Below are positions 10,015 to 18,118 of a stretch of DNA of 64,000 bases, in pieces. Within the stretch, counting starts at the first letter, position 1, and each line of letters starts with the position of its first letter. The stretch lies in contig CBDCHP010000007.1 in NCBI GenBank assembly GCA_965217265.1, forward strand, positions 62,001-126,000. Direction: 5' to 3'. Position numbers and translations under genes: made by a program. Source of the stretch: JAGRGG01 sp965217265 (lineage in GTDB: Bacteria; Pseudomonadota; Alphaproteobacteria; Geminicoccales; Geminicoccaceae). The notes under the pieces were generated by a model. The model had not been told where the DNA came from, did not search any database, and saw only the letters and a program-made list of their open reading frames with translations.

Positions 10015-10541
10015 CACCAGTACTGCAACAACGGACCATCCTCGCCGTAAATCGGATCGCTTTCCGGCCGTGCGACCTCGGCGATGCGGCTTTGGGCGGC
10101 GGCGTAGACTTCGGGTCCGGCCGTGTCGGCGCGGATCAGGTCGCGGTCTTCCTGGCCTTGGGGATAGGCGCCGACGACCTCGAAATCCTCGCTCACGTCG
10201 AGACGTTGGTGGCCGCAGCCGGCCGGGAGCAGGACGACGTCGCCGGCCGCGACCTCGACGGCTTGGCCGCTCTCGCCGCCGAGCCGGAGCGTGGCCCGGC
10301 CGCGGCTGACTGCCAGCACCTCGTGCGCGTTGCTGTGGTAGTGCGGGTAGGGGTAGACGGTGTAGACCCAGGTGCGCCGCCAGCCGTTCGCGATGAGCAG
10401 GGCCTGCCATTCCTTGACCGGCGGCGACGGGTCGAGGGCCGCCTTGTAGACGAGCGCCGGCAGGGCTGGGTTGTTGGGGACGATCCTGTCGGCGTCGAAG
10501 CGGAACGCGGCGATCTCGATCGTGTCGGGGGACGGTTGCAC
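10014..10541 (-). CDS. Cupin-domain protein
   Basis: 175 residues with one cupin barrel. The first motif is HYHSNAHEVLAVSRG, giving His and Glu metal ligands, followed by ATLRLGG. The second is AAGDVVLLPAGCGHQRL. The N-terminal part (DRIVPNNPALPALVYKAAL) and the NGWRRTWVYTVYPYPHYH stretch resemble the YjlB-like cupins, whose function is not established. It is a lone gene facing the alcohol dehydrogenase, and the family A repeat ends on its stop codon. No pathway can be assigned. Confidence 0.85.
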   Translation of the reverse strand: MQPSPDTIEIAAFRFDADRIVPNNPALPALVYKAALDPSPPVKEWQALLIANGWRRTWVYTVYPYPHYHSNAHEVLAVSRGRATLRLGGESGQAVEVAAGDVVLLPAGCGHQRLDVSEDFEVVGAYPQGQEDRDLIRADTAGPEVYAAAQSRIAEVARPESDPIYGEDGPLLQYW

Positions 10542-10672
10542 GGGCGTATCCAGCGGTGGTGGTCGATCAAAGCAACCGCGACATCGGCGCGCGCGTTCCG
10601 GGCGGATCTGGAACCGGCGTATGGCGTACCTAGTTCAAGGCCCCGTGACGAACAGCGAGACGAGAGGGATAG

Positions 10673-11017
10673 ATGTCGGACAAGGAGCGCGACCCTTCTT
10701 CGAGCGATCGGCCCGACGCGCGGCCCAGCAGCCGGCTTCAGGGATTTGATCGCCCGGAGTACAAGGAATTTCCTAACAACCACACCTACGGCGGCCAAGC
10801 CGCCGAGCGCGATCGCAAGTATGGCGACGAGGCGCCGGTCGAGCCGGGCGCCAGTGAAGAGTTCGGCGGCTCGCCTTATTACCCGCCGGCGGCCGCCGAT
10901 CGCGACCTCGAAGCAACCGACGCGCCCGACGCGCCGGCGACCCGCTACGGCCGCAACGCGCCGCATGGCGACGACCATACACCGAGTGACACGAAGCAGG
11001 ACAGGACGAAGCCATGA
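10673..11017 (+). CDS. Small hydrophilic, probably disordered protein
   Basis: 114 residues, not recognised. Very rich in Asp, Glu, Arg, Pro and Gly with almost no hydrophobic stretch (for example SDKERDPSSSDRPDARPSS near the start and DDHTPSDTKQDRTKP at the end). A middle part contains FDRPEYKEFPNNHTYGG. There is no signal peptide, membrane segment or known motif, so it is probably disordered and cytoplasmic. AGAGGGATAG precedes the ATG. Its stop overlaps the next gene's ATG (ATGA), so the two are coupled. Codon use looks like that of its neighbours, which supports a real gene. Confidence 0.65.
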   Translation: MSDKERDPSSSDRPDARPSSRLQGFDRPEYKEFPNNHTYGGQAAERDRKYGDEAPVEPGASEEFGGSPYYPPAAADRDLEATDAPDAPATRYGRNAPHGDDHTPSDTKQDRTKP

Positions 11018-11235
11018 GTGAGAACGAGCATAAGCCGACCGGCCCCGGTCCGCAGGCGAACACCCCCGACGCCGGGTCTACTGAGACGAAGGACAAGGGC
11101 AGCAGCGGCGATTTCGCCGAGGGCGCCGACGGACGCGGCTACGTCCGCGACGACTACGGCGACTACGGCGAGAAGCGCGACACGACGCGCGACGACGACG
11201 AGCTGGAGCCCGAGGGCAAGGGCGAAGGGGGCTGA
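11014..11235 (+). CDS. Small acidic hydrophilic protein
   Basis: 73 residues, not recognised. Composition resembles the preceding product: charged, Gly-rich and likely disordered, with GRGYVRDDYGDYGEKRDTT in the middle and an acidic tail (DDDELEPEGKGEGG). It is coupled to the preceding gene by an ATGA overlap. A truncated family A repeat starts at its stop codon. Paired small disordered proteins of this kind are often stress-related, but that is only a guess here. Confidence 0.6.
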   Translation: MSENEHKPTGPGPQANTPDAGSTETKDKGSSGDFAEGADGRGYVRDDYGDYGEKRDTTRDDDELEPEGKGEGG

Positions 11236-11335
11236 CGCTTCGCGTGCGCTGACGCGCGGTCTTTTTTCTCTCTTTTCGCTACTTAGAACCCGAATTGCTT
11301 AAACGCCGAGGCTGGTTTCGAAGCCTCGGTAGCAA
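11235..11335. repeat. Family A element, copy 2 (left arm and core only)
   Basis: The left arm ACGCTTCGCGTGCGCTGACG runs into CGCGGTCTTTTTTCTC, which alone forms a good intrinsic terminator (CGCGT-GCGCTG-ACGCG stem, then T tract). The core GAGGCTGGTTTCGAAGCCTC (11310-11330) matches the core of copy 3. The right arm is missing. It starts on the stop codon of the 73-residue gene, so it probably terminates that two-gene unit. Confidence 0.75.
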
Positions 11336-11424
11336 TCTACTATTATTTGTTCTTTCGCACGTTCGTGCTTGACCGTTTCCGATCGCTGCGGCAGGCTGTG
11401 AACAGAAGAACAAGCTGTGAAGAA

Positions 11425-12408
11425 ATGTACGCACCGCGTGACAGGGAGGATGAGGAGACGGGGCTCGCGGCGCGGGCGGCGTGGCTGTCCTACGTCGGCG
11501 GCTACACGCACGAAGACATCGCCGCGCGAATGCACCTCTCGCGCATCAAGGTGACGCGGCTCGTCGCCAAGGCGCACCAGTTGGGGCTCGTGCGCGTCTT
11601 CGTCGAAGGTGGTTCGGCCGACTGCGTCGCGCTCGAAGACGACTTGATCCGCCGCTTCGATCTTCGTTTCGCGGGCGTGACCCCCACTCTCGACCGGGAC
11701 GTCCTGCCGCTGACCGAGCTCGGCAACGCCGGTGCGCGCTACCTGCACGACGTGCTTCGGGCCGGCGATGTTCGGGTCGTCGGGTTCGGGCACGGCCGGA
11801 CCTTGGGTGCCGTGGTCGACACCCTGCCGCGGCTGGCCAGGCCCGGCGTCAAGTTCGTCTCGCTCCTGGGCAGCCTGATCCGGCACGCGATCGCCAACCC
11901 ATTCGGTATCATCCACCGCTTGGCGGCGCAGACCGACGGCGAGGGCTACTTCATGCCCGTACCCTTCGTCGCCGACAGCGTCGCGGCCAAGGCGCTGTTC
12001 ATGGACCAGACGGGCTTGAAGCCGGTCTTCGATCTCGCCGCCCGCGCCGACCTGCATCTGGTCGGCATCGGCGAGATCGGCGAGAACAGTTTCATGGGGC
12101 TGTCGGGCATGATCACGGCCGATGAGTTCGAGCGGCTGGCGAATGCGGGTGCTGTCGGCGAAGTGCTCGGCCGCTTCGTCGACGCAGACGGCGTGCCGCT
12201 CGACATCGACGTCAACGAGCGCGCGATCGGGGTCGACTTCGCGACGCTGCGCGGCAAGGAGGTGGTCGCGATCGCCGGCGGCCCGGCCAAGGCCGCGGCG
12301 ATCAAGGCGGTGCTGCGCGCCCGGCTGCTGACTGGCCTGATCACTGACGAGGCGACGGCGGCCGGCATCGTCGGGTCGGGCAAAGCGAGACGGGGACGGG
12401 CCGCCTGA
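11425..12408 (+). CDS. SorC/DeoR-family sugar-responsive regulator, EryD-like
   Basis: About 327 residues from the ATG at 11425; the frame is open back to a TTG at 11347, but that extension has no homology-like sequence. A helix-turn-helix is at the N-terminus (YTHEDIAARMHLSRIKVTRL). The rest is a sugar-binding SorC domain with GNAGARYLHDVLRAGDV, VVGFGHGRTLGAVVDTL and VGIGEIGENSFM. This family binds sugar or polyol phosphates and controls the adjacent catabolic genes; EryD of the erythritol pathway and LsrR are members. It lies directly upstream of, and co-directional with, the ABC transporter and kinase genes to 25467, so it is the probable regulator of that locus. Confidence 0.9.
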   Translation: MYAPRDREDEETGLAARAAWLSYVGGYTHEDIAARMHLSRIKVTRLVAKAHQLGLVRVFVEGGSADCVALEDDLIRRFDLRFAGVTPTLDRDVLPLTELGNAGARYLHDVLRAGDVRVVGFGHGRTLGAVVDTLPRLARPGVKFVSLLGSLIRHAIANPFGIIHRLAAQTDGEGYFMPVPFVADSVAAKALFMDQTGLKPVFDLAARADLHLVGIGEIGENSFMGLSGMITADEFERLANAGAVGEVLGRFVDADGVPLDIDVNERAIGVDFATLRGKEVVAIAGGPAKAAAIKAVLRARLLTGLITDEATAAGIVGSGKARRGRAA

Positions 12409-12462
12409 CCACTTGATCATCGTGGAGTAGGCAAACGTAAAATCAGCATGGGAGGCTGAACG

Positions 12463-13899
12463 ATGCACGAGAAAGCCAACGACCTCGTCGAGGTCTACCT
12501 GCGGCGCGGGATGGGCCGGCGCACGCTGATGCGGCGCCTGGGCGCGCTCGGCCTCACGGCCGCGAGTGCCAACACGCTGATGGGTCTCGCCTCGACGCGG
12601 GCCCTGGCGCAGGAATTCGACTGGAAGCAGCACCAGGGCAAGACCGTCACGCTGCTCTTGAACAAGCACCCCTACACCGACGCGATGGTGGCGAACATTC
12701 AGGCCTTCAAGGACCTGACGGGGATGGACGTCAAGTACGACGTGTTCCCGGAGGACGTCTACTTCGACAAGGTGACGGCGACCCTCTCCTCGCGCTCGTC
12801 GCAGTACGACGCCTTCATGACCGGTGCCTATCAGACCTGGACCTACGGCCCCGCCGGCTGGCTCGTCGACACGAACGAGTTCCTGCAAGACCCGGCGATG
12901 ACGGCGCCGAACTACGACTGGGAGGACATGCTGCCCAACCTGCGCCAGTCGACGGCGTGGTCGGGCGTGCCGGGCGAGGCGCTGGGCGGCGACGGCGCCA
13001 AGCAGTGGGCGATCCCCTGGGGCTTCGAGTTGAACTCGCTCAGCTACAACCGCCGCATGTTCGACGAGGCCAAGATCACGCCGCCGGAGAACATGGACGA
13101 CCTGATCGACAAGGCGGCGAAGCTGCAAAAGGACGTCGGCGGCTACGGCGTCGGCGTACGCGGCTCGCGCTCCTGGGCGACGATCCACCCGGGCTTCCTC
13201 TCGGCCTACGCGAACTTTGGCCAGCGCGACTTCACGCTGGCGGACGGCAAGCTGAAGGCCGCCATGGCGACGGCCGAGAGCAAGGCGTTCCACCAGAAGT
13301 GGGTCAAGATGATCCGAGACAGCGGGCCGAAGAACTGGTCGATCTACACGTGGTATCAGGTCGGCACCGACCTCGGCGCCGGCGCGTCGGGTATGATCTA
13401 CGACGCCGACATTCTGGGCTACTTCATGAACGGCGGCGACAACAAGGAGGCGGGCAACCTCGCCTACAGCGCCTTCGCGCCCAACCCCGAGGCCGAGGGG
13501 CCGACGCCCAACGTCTGGATCTGGTCGCTCGGCATGAACGCTTTCGGCGAGCAGCAGGACGCCGCTTGGTACTTCATGCAGTGGGCCTCGGGCGTCGACC
13601 ACGCCCTCTTCGGCGCGCGCAACATGGACTTCGTCAACCCCGTGCGCCAGTCAGTCTGGGACGACGAGGAATTCCAAGAGCGCATCGACGAAAGCTATCC
13701 CGGCTACCTGAAGCAGTACGAAGCCTCGGCGCCCGGCTCGAAGATCTACTTCACGCCGCAGCCCTTGTTCTTCAACCTGACGACCGAGTGGGCCGCGTCC
13801 TTGCAAAAGATGGTGGCGAACGAGGTGCCGGTCGACGAGGGCCTGGACCAACTGGCCGCGAGCGTCAATCAGCAGTTGAAGCAGGCTGGGTTAGGGTAA
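12463..13899 (+). CDS. ABC transporter substrate-binding protein (carbohydrate uptake family)
   Basis: 478 residues, the usual size for CUT1-type binding proteins. The N-terminus carries a twin-arginine-like export signal (GRRTLMRRLGALGLTAASA) ending near ALAQ. Landmarks include VTLLLNKHPYTDAMV, DVFPEDVYFDKV, QWAIPWGFELNSLSYNRRMF and FTPQPLFFNLTTEWAA. GGGAGGCTGAACG lies just before the ATG. It is the first transporter gene of the locus. A family A repeat separates it from the two permease genes, and two ATPase genes follow. The ligand is probably a sugar alcohol or sugar because of the kinases and aldolases downstream, but no residue pattern I can read identifies it. Confidence 0.92.
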   Translation: MHEKANDLVEVYLRRGMGRRTLMRRLGALGLTAASANTLMGLASTRALAQEFDWKQHQGKTVTLLLNKHPYTDAMVANIQAFKDLTGMDVKYDVFPEDVYFDKVTATLSSRSSQYDAFMTGAYQTWTYGPAGWLVDTNEFLQDPAMTAPNYDWEDMLPNLRQSTAWSGVPGEALGGDGAKQWAIPWGFELNSLSYNRRMFDEAKITPPENMDDLIDKAAKLQKDVGGYGVGVRGSRSWATIHPGFLSAYANFGQRDFTLADGKLKAAMATAESKAFHQKWVKMIRDSGPKNWSIYTWYQVGTDLGAGASGMIYDADILGYFMNGGDNKEAGNLAYSAFAPNPEAEGPTPNVWIWSLGMNAFGEQQDAAWYFMQWASGVDHALFGARNMDFVNPVRQSVWDDEEFQERIDESYPGYLKQYEASAPGSKIYFTPQPLFFNLTTEWAASLQKMVANEVPVDEGLDQLAASVNQQLKQAGLG

Positions 13900-13902
13900 G
13901 AG

Positions 13903-14043
13903 AACGCTTCGCGTCCGCTGCGCGGGGCTTTTCTTCTTTTTTTGCAACTTTGGCCGGGGCTGGCTTCGGCGCCTCGGCTAATCTTCAACGACAAATAGCA
14001 AAAAGAGAAAAAAGAAGACCGCGCGTCAGCGCACGCGAAGCGT
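13903..14043. repeat. Family A element, copy 3, between binding-protein and permease genes
   Basis: Left arm 13903-13947 (AACGCTTCGCGTCCGCTGCG, then T-rich) faces right arm 13997-14043 (AGCAAAAAGAG ... GCGCACGCGAAGCGT). The core contains GGGGCTGGCTTCGGCGCCTC. The two arms have drifted from each other (GTCCGCTGCGCGGGGC against GTGCGCTGACGCGCGG), but each still has its own hairpin and T tract. It starts three bases after the binding-protein stop and ends 21 bases before the first permease start, within what should be one operon. Confidence 0.88.
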
Positions 14044-14064
14044 AACCTGAAGGAAGCTTCCCGC

Positions 14065-14994
14065 ATGGCGACCGTCGCCGAAAGGTCCGCGAAACCGTCG
14101 CCCCGCCGCCGCCCGTTCGGCGCGGCTGCCCTGCCCTACCTCTTGAGCCTGCCGGCGCTGTTGGTGTGCATCGGCATCCTGGTGCCGTTCTTCACCGCCG
14201 TTTGGTACTCGCTGCAGCGCTACAATTTGGCGATGCCCTACCTTCGGGGCTTCGTCTGGTTCGAGAATTACCGGCAGCTCTTCACCGACGGCGTCTTCTG
14301 GCACACGGTCTCGGTCTCGCTGCTCTACACGGTTTTGACCGTCGGCCTCGAACTGCTCTTGGGGCTTGGCATCGCGCTTCTCTTGCAGCGCCGGAGCGCC
14401 TTCAACGACGCGATGAGCATCGCGCTCATGCTGCCCTTGATGATAGCACCGGCGATCGCCGCCTTGATGTGGAAGCTGATGACCAACCCGAACTTCGGGA
14501 TCTTAAGCTACCTGCTCAGCCTCGTCGGCTTCGACGACATGCGCTGGGCGTCGAGCCCGAACACGGCCTTGTTCACCGTGGTGTTGGTCGATATCTGGGT
14601 CTACACCCCCTTCATGATGGTGCTGCTCCTGGCGGGCCTGCGCGGGTTGCCCCGGCAGCCGTTCGAGGCGGCGGAGCTTGACGGCGTGCCCTGGAGCTTC
14701 GTCTTCTTTCGCATCACGCTGCCGATGCTGTTTCCCTACATCTTGACGGCCAGCCTGTTTCGGATGCTGGACGCGATCCAGCAGTTCGACATCATCTACG
14801 CCATGACCCAAGGCGGCCCCGGCGACACGCTGATGGTTTTCCAGGTCCAAGCCTACCTCGAATTCTTCACCTACACCAACGTCGGCCGCTCGGCGGCGAT
14901 GCTGATGGTGCTCTGGGTCATCACGTACCTGTTGAGCCACCTGTTCATCAAGTACTGGCTGCGCCTGCGCGAGCGCGCGCAGGGCATGGCCTGA
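14065..14994 (+). CDS. ABC transporter permease (MalF/UgpA type)
   Basis: 309 residues with about six membrane segments, the first at LPYLLSLPALLVCIGILVPF. The cytoplasmic EAA loop reads FEAAELDGVPWSFVFFRITL and is followed by PMLFPYI, the ATPase contact. QGGPGDTLMVFQVQAYLEFF near the end is typical of the MalF-type subunit in carbohydrate importers. Its start follows the family A repeat by 21 bases with GAAGGAAGC as ribosome-binding site. The MalG-type partner follows ten bases after its stop. The two together form the membrane channel for the binding protein at 12463. Confidence 0.93.
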   Translation: MATVAERSAKPSPRRRPFGAAALPYLLSLPALLVCIGILVPFFTAVWYSLQRYNLAMPYLRGFVWFENYRQLFTDGVFWHTVSVSLLYTVLTVGLELLLGLGIALLLQRRSAFNDAMSIALMLPLMIAPAIAALMWKLMTNPNFGILSYLLSLVGFDDMRWASSPNTALFTVVLVDIWVYTPFMMVLLLAGLRGLPRQPFEAAELDGVPWSFVFFRITLPMLFPYILTASLFRMLDAIQQFDIIYAMTQGGPGDTLMVFQVQAYLEFFTYTNVGRSAAMLMVLWVITYLLSHLFIKYWLRLRERAQGMA

Positions 14995-15004
14995 GGGGAA
15001 CCCT

Positions 15005-15844
15005 ATGCCTCGCGCCGTCCGCGTCGTCCTGCTCACCCTGATCGGGCTGTTCTTCTTGTTCCCGATCTTCTGGGTCGTCTTGATGTCGTTCCAGACCAAC
15101 GAGCAGGTGCTGCGTATCCCCCCGAGCCTGTTCTTCGAGCCGACGCTCGGCAACTACACGGCCTTGATCTCGGGCCGGCTGGTCTCGAACGCCGGCGTGC
15201 TCGAAATCGCCTTCATGCAGAACTTGTGGAACAGTCTGATCCTGAGCACGGGCGCCGTTCTCCTCTCGCTCCTCCTCGGCGTGCCGGCGGCCTACGCCTT
15301 CGCACGCTACAAATTTCCCGGTGCTGAGGACATCGCCTTCACCCTGCTCTCGTTTCGCTTCGCCCCGCCGCTGCTCGTGCTGCTGCCGCTGACCCTTTAT
15401 TTCCAGGACATCGGCCTCAACGACACCTACGTCGGCCTGATCTGGGTCTACCAGCTGATTACCCTGCCGCTCATCTTGTGGATCGTGCGCAGCTACTTCG
15501 AGGACATCAGCCCCGACATCGAGCACGCCTACCGGGTCGACGGCCACGGCTGGCTCGCGACCTTCCTCAAGATCTCGATCCCGCTCGCCAAGCCCGGCAT
15601 CGCCTCGGCGGCGCTGCTCTCGTTCATCTTTGCTTGGAACAACTTCGTCTTCGCCCTCGTCCTGGCCTCGGCCGACAAGCAGCCGGTGACGGTGGGGGCA
15701 CTCGCCTTCGTCACGGCGTCGGGCATCCAGTACGGTCAGATCGCGGCCGCGGTCGTCTTGTCGATCCTGCCCACTCTGGCGCTTGCCCTCTACGCCCAGC
15801 GCTACCTCGTCGACGGCCTCTCATTGGGCGCGGTCAAGGGCTGA
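15005..15844 (+). CDS. ABC transporter permease (MalG/UgpE type)
   Basis: 279 residues, about six membrane segments, first at LTLIGLFFLFPIFWVVLMSF. The EAA loop reads IEHAYRVDGHGWLATFLKIS followed by IPLAKPGI. Replacement of the second position (EHA for EAA) is common in the family. LLLGVPAAYAFARYKFPG is the conserved MalG-type block. It is preceded by GAGGGGAACCCT and followed 11 bases after its stop by the first ATPase gene. Partner of the permease at 14065. Confidence 0.93.
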   Translation: MPRAVRVVLLTLIGLFFLFPIFWVVLMSFQTNEQVLRIPPSLFFEPTLGNYTALISGRLVSNAGVLEIAFMQNLWNSLILSTGAVLLSLLLGVPAAYAFARYKFPGAEDIAFTLLSFRFAPPLLVLLPLTLYFQDIGLNDTYVGLIWVYQLITLPLILWIVRSYFEDISPDIEHAYRVDGHGWLATFLKISIPLAKPGIASAALLSFIFAWNNFVFALVLASADKQPVTVGALAFVTASGIQYGQIAAAVVLSILPTLALALYAQRYLVDGLSLGAVKG

Positions 15845-15855
15845 AGGATGCGCGC

Positions 15856-16947
15856 ATGAGCTACCTCACCGTCGATCGCGTGGCGAAAGCCTTCGGCAAG
15901 GACGAGGTCCTGAACGACGCCTCCTTGGAGGTCGGGCGCGGCGAGATGGTGGCGATCTTCGGCGCGTCCGGTACGGGCAAGACCGTACTCTTGCGCCTGA
16001 TCGCCGGCGTCGAGCGGCCGAGCGCCGGCGACGTGATCGTCGATGGCAAGTCGGTTCTGGACATGGCGCCCGAGGCGCGCGCGACCGGCATGGCGTTTCA
16101 GAACTTCGCCCTCTACCCGCACATGAGTGCGTTCGAGAACATCGCCAGCCCCTTGCGGGCGCGGCGCGTGGCCGGGGCCGAGATCGAGCGGCGCGTGACC
16201 GAGACGGCCGAACTCCTGCGCATCGACCACGTCCTGCACCACCTGCCGCGCGAACTCTCGAACGGGCAAAAGCAGCGGACGTCCTTGGGCCGCGCCCTGG
16301 TCCGCGAGCCGAAGATCCTGCTGCTCGACGACCCGTTGCGCAACGTGGACGCGAAGCTGCGCTACGAGATGCGAGTCGAGTTGCCGCGCCTGCTCAAGCG
16401 GTTCGACTCGACCGTCCTCTACGTCACGCAGGACTACAAGGAGGCGATGGCGCTCGGCGAGCGCGTCGCCGTGCTCCACGACGGCCGCTTCGTCCAGGTC
16501 GACCGGCCCGGCGCCGTCTACGTGCGTCCTTCGAGCGTCGAGGTCGCCCGCCTGTTCGGCGACCCAACGATCAACCTCTACCCCTGCCGGCCGCGCGCGG
16601 CCGCGGGCGGGGTCGAGATCGACGTGCTCGGCCACACCGTGTCGTTGCCCGGCCACGGCGCCGACAGTTTCGATCGACCCTGCTTGGTGGGCATTCGGCC
16701 CGAGGACGTGCGGGTCGATCTCGATCGGCGTCCGGGGGCGATCCCGGTCGAACTCGACGCCGTGACCCCGCTCAACGTGCGCACCGTCCTCTTCTTGCGC
16801 ACGGCGGGCAAGGAGGAGGTGTTCGCCACCTGCTCCGAGGCGAAGGGCGAGGCGTTCGGCCGCGGCCACCGGGCGGTGTTCGCCTCGATCGACGCCAAGA
16901 AGGCGCTCTTGTTCGACGCCGAGACCGGCGCCCGGCTCGCGACCTGA
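15856..16947 (+). CDS. ABC transporter ATPase 1, with a degenerate catalytic site
   Basis: 363 residues: nucleotide-binding domain plus a C-terminal TOBE-like region. Walker A is GASGTGKT, the Q-loop is AFQNFALYPH and the signature is LSNGQKQR. Walker B is ILLLDDP, so the catalytic Glu after the Walker B Asp is replaced by Asp. The switch region reads YVTQDYKEA, so the usual H-loop His is Gln. The D-loop NVDAK keeps its Asp. This protein probably binds ATP but hydrolyses it poorly in its own site, while its signature and D-loop serve the partner's site. The ATG at 15856 was chosen because the open frame upstream lies inside the permease gene. GlpS-type ATPases of rhizobial glycerol importers are a possible relative. 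Confidence 0.92.
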   Translation: MSYLTVDRVAKAFGKDEVLNDASLEVGRGEMVAIFGASGTGKTVLLRLIAGVERPSAGDVIVDGKSVLDMAPEARATGMAFQNFALYPHMSAFENIASPLRARRVAGAEIERRVTETAELLRIDHVLHHLPRELSNGQKQRTSLGRALVREPKILLLDDPLRNVDAKLRYEMRVELPRLLKRFDSTVLYVTQDYKEAMALGERVAVLHDGRFVQVDRPGAVYVRPSSVEVARLFGDPTINLYPCRPRAAAGGVEIDVLGHTVSLPGHGADSFDRPCLVGIRPEDVRVDLDRRPGAIPVELDAVTPLNVRTVLFLRTAGKEEVFATCSEAKGEAFGRGHRAVFASIDAKKALLFDAETGARLAT

Positions 16948-16962
16948 AGGAACGGCACGGAT

Positions 16963-18108
16963 ATGGCAACCCTCACCCTCGATCGCGTCAGCAAGGTCTA
17001 CGGCGAGCGCGGCCGGCACCCGATCCGGGCGGTGAGCGACGTCGACATGGCGATCGAAGACGGCGAGATCGTCGGGCTGCTCGGCTCATCCGGCTGCGGC
17101 AAGACCTCGACCTTGCGCATGATCGCCGGCTTCGAGAGCATCAGCGGGGGCGAGATCCGCGTCGGCGATCGCGTCGTCAACCCGCTGCCGCCCGCCAAGC
17201 GCAACGTCGCCATGGCGTTCGAGGGCTACGCCCTCTACCCGCCGCTCACTATCCGCGATAACATCGCGTTTGGCCTTTTACGCGATCGAACCCCCAAGGC
17301 CGAGGTCGAGGCCAAGGTGTGCGAGATCGCGGACCTCCTCGAAATCGGCAACGTCCTGGAGCGCTACCCGCCGACCGTCTCGGCCGGCCAGCAGCAGCGC
17401 GCCGGTTTGGCGCGCGCCCTCGTGCGCCCGGCCGACCTCTACCTCCTCGACGAGCCGATGGGGCAGTTGGAGCCGAGGCTGCGCGCGGTCCTGCGCGCCC
17501 GGATCAAGGAGTGGCTGATCGAGCGCAAGATGACGACGATCATCGTCACGCACGACCAGACCGAGGCGCTGGCGCTTTGCGATCGGATCGCCGTGATGGA
17601 GGCGGGCGTCCTGCAGCAGTTCGCCGGCACGCGCGAACTGAAGGATCGGCCGGCGAACCTGTTCGTGGCGTCCTTCATCGGCGAACCGCCGATGAACGTC
17701 TTCGACGCCCAGGTACGCCGCGAGGGGGGCGGGCTCAAGCTGTCGGTGCAGGGGGAGAAGGGCGGCGCCGCCTTCGCCCTGACGCTGCCGGGGACGGACC
17801 TCGTGGCCGAGATCGGCAACCGCGCCCACGTCAAGCTCGGCATCCGGCCGCACCTGATCGAGGTGGTCGGGGCCGGCGACACCGCCGCCACGATCGTCTC
17901 GAACCAATGGCTCGGCGATCAGACCCACCTCGGGCTGGAGATCGACGGCGTCGTCCTGATCGCGGTCACGGAGGGCACGATCGAGGCATCCGAGGGCGCC
18001 ACGGTCCGCATTGCCTTGCCCTTGGCGGCCCTGCACCTGTTCGATCCGAGCGACGGCCGCGCCTTGATGCACGGCGCTGGGTCCGCCCGCCGCGGTAGGG
18101 CGGCTTGA
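16963..18108 (+). CDS. ABC transporter ATPase 2, partner of ATPase 1
   Basis: 381 residues. Walker A is GSSGCGKT. Walker B with the catalytic Glu (LYLLDEP) and the H-loop His (IVTHDQTEA) are intact. In contrast its signature is VSAGQQQR rather than LSGGQ, its D-loop is GQLEP (Asp to Glu) and its Q-loop reads AFEGYALYPP (Gln to Glu). A TOBE-like domain follows from about residue 245 (FIGEPPMNVFDAQV). These losses complement those in ATPase 1: together they leave one good and one poor ATP site in a heterodimer. The start lies 15 bases after the ATPase 1 stop, with GAAGGAACGG upstream. Confidence 0.92.
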   Translation: MATLTLDRVSKVYGERGRHPIRAVSDVDMAIEDGEIVGLLGSSGCGKTSTLRMIAGFESISGGEIRVGDRVVNPLPPAKRNVAMAFEGYALYPPLTIRDNIAFGLLRDRTPKAEVEAKVCEIADLLEIGNVLERYPPTVSAGQQQRAGLARALVRPADLYLLDEPMGQLEPRLRAVLRARIKEWLIERKMTTIIVTHDQTEALALCDRIAVMEAGVLQQFAGTRELKDRPANLFVASFIGEPPMNVFDAQVRREGGGLKLSVQGEKGGAAFALTLPGTDLVAEIGNRAHVKLGIRPHLIEVVGAGDTAATIVSNQWLGDQTHLGLEIDGVVLIAVTEGTIEASEGATVRIALPLAALHLFDPSDGRALMHGAGSARRGRAA

Positions 18109-18118
18109 GGAAGGGACG

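Noticed and set aside
11299..13602. Open frame of 767 codons antisense to the SorC regulator and the binding protein
   Set aside because: The composition is that of shadow frames and it crosses two recognised genes and their intergenic gap.
9868..14043. Family A elements as insertion sequences or MITEs with target duplications
   Set aside because: No transposase and no convincing direct repeats flank the copies that I could read; past mobility is left open as inference.
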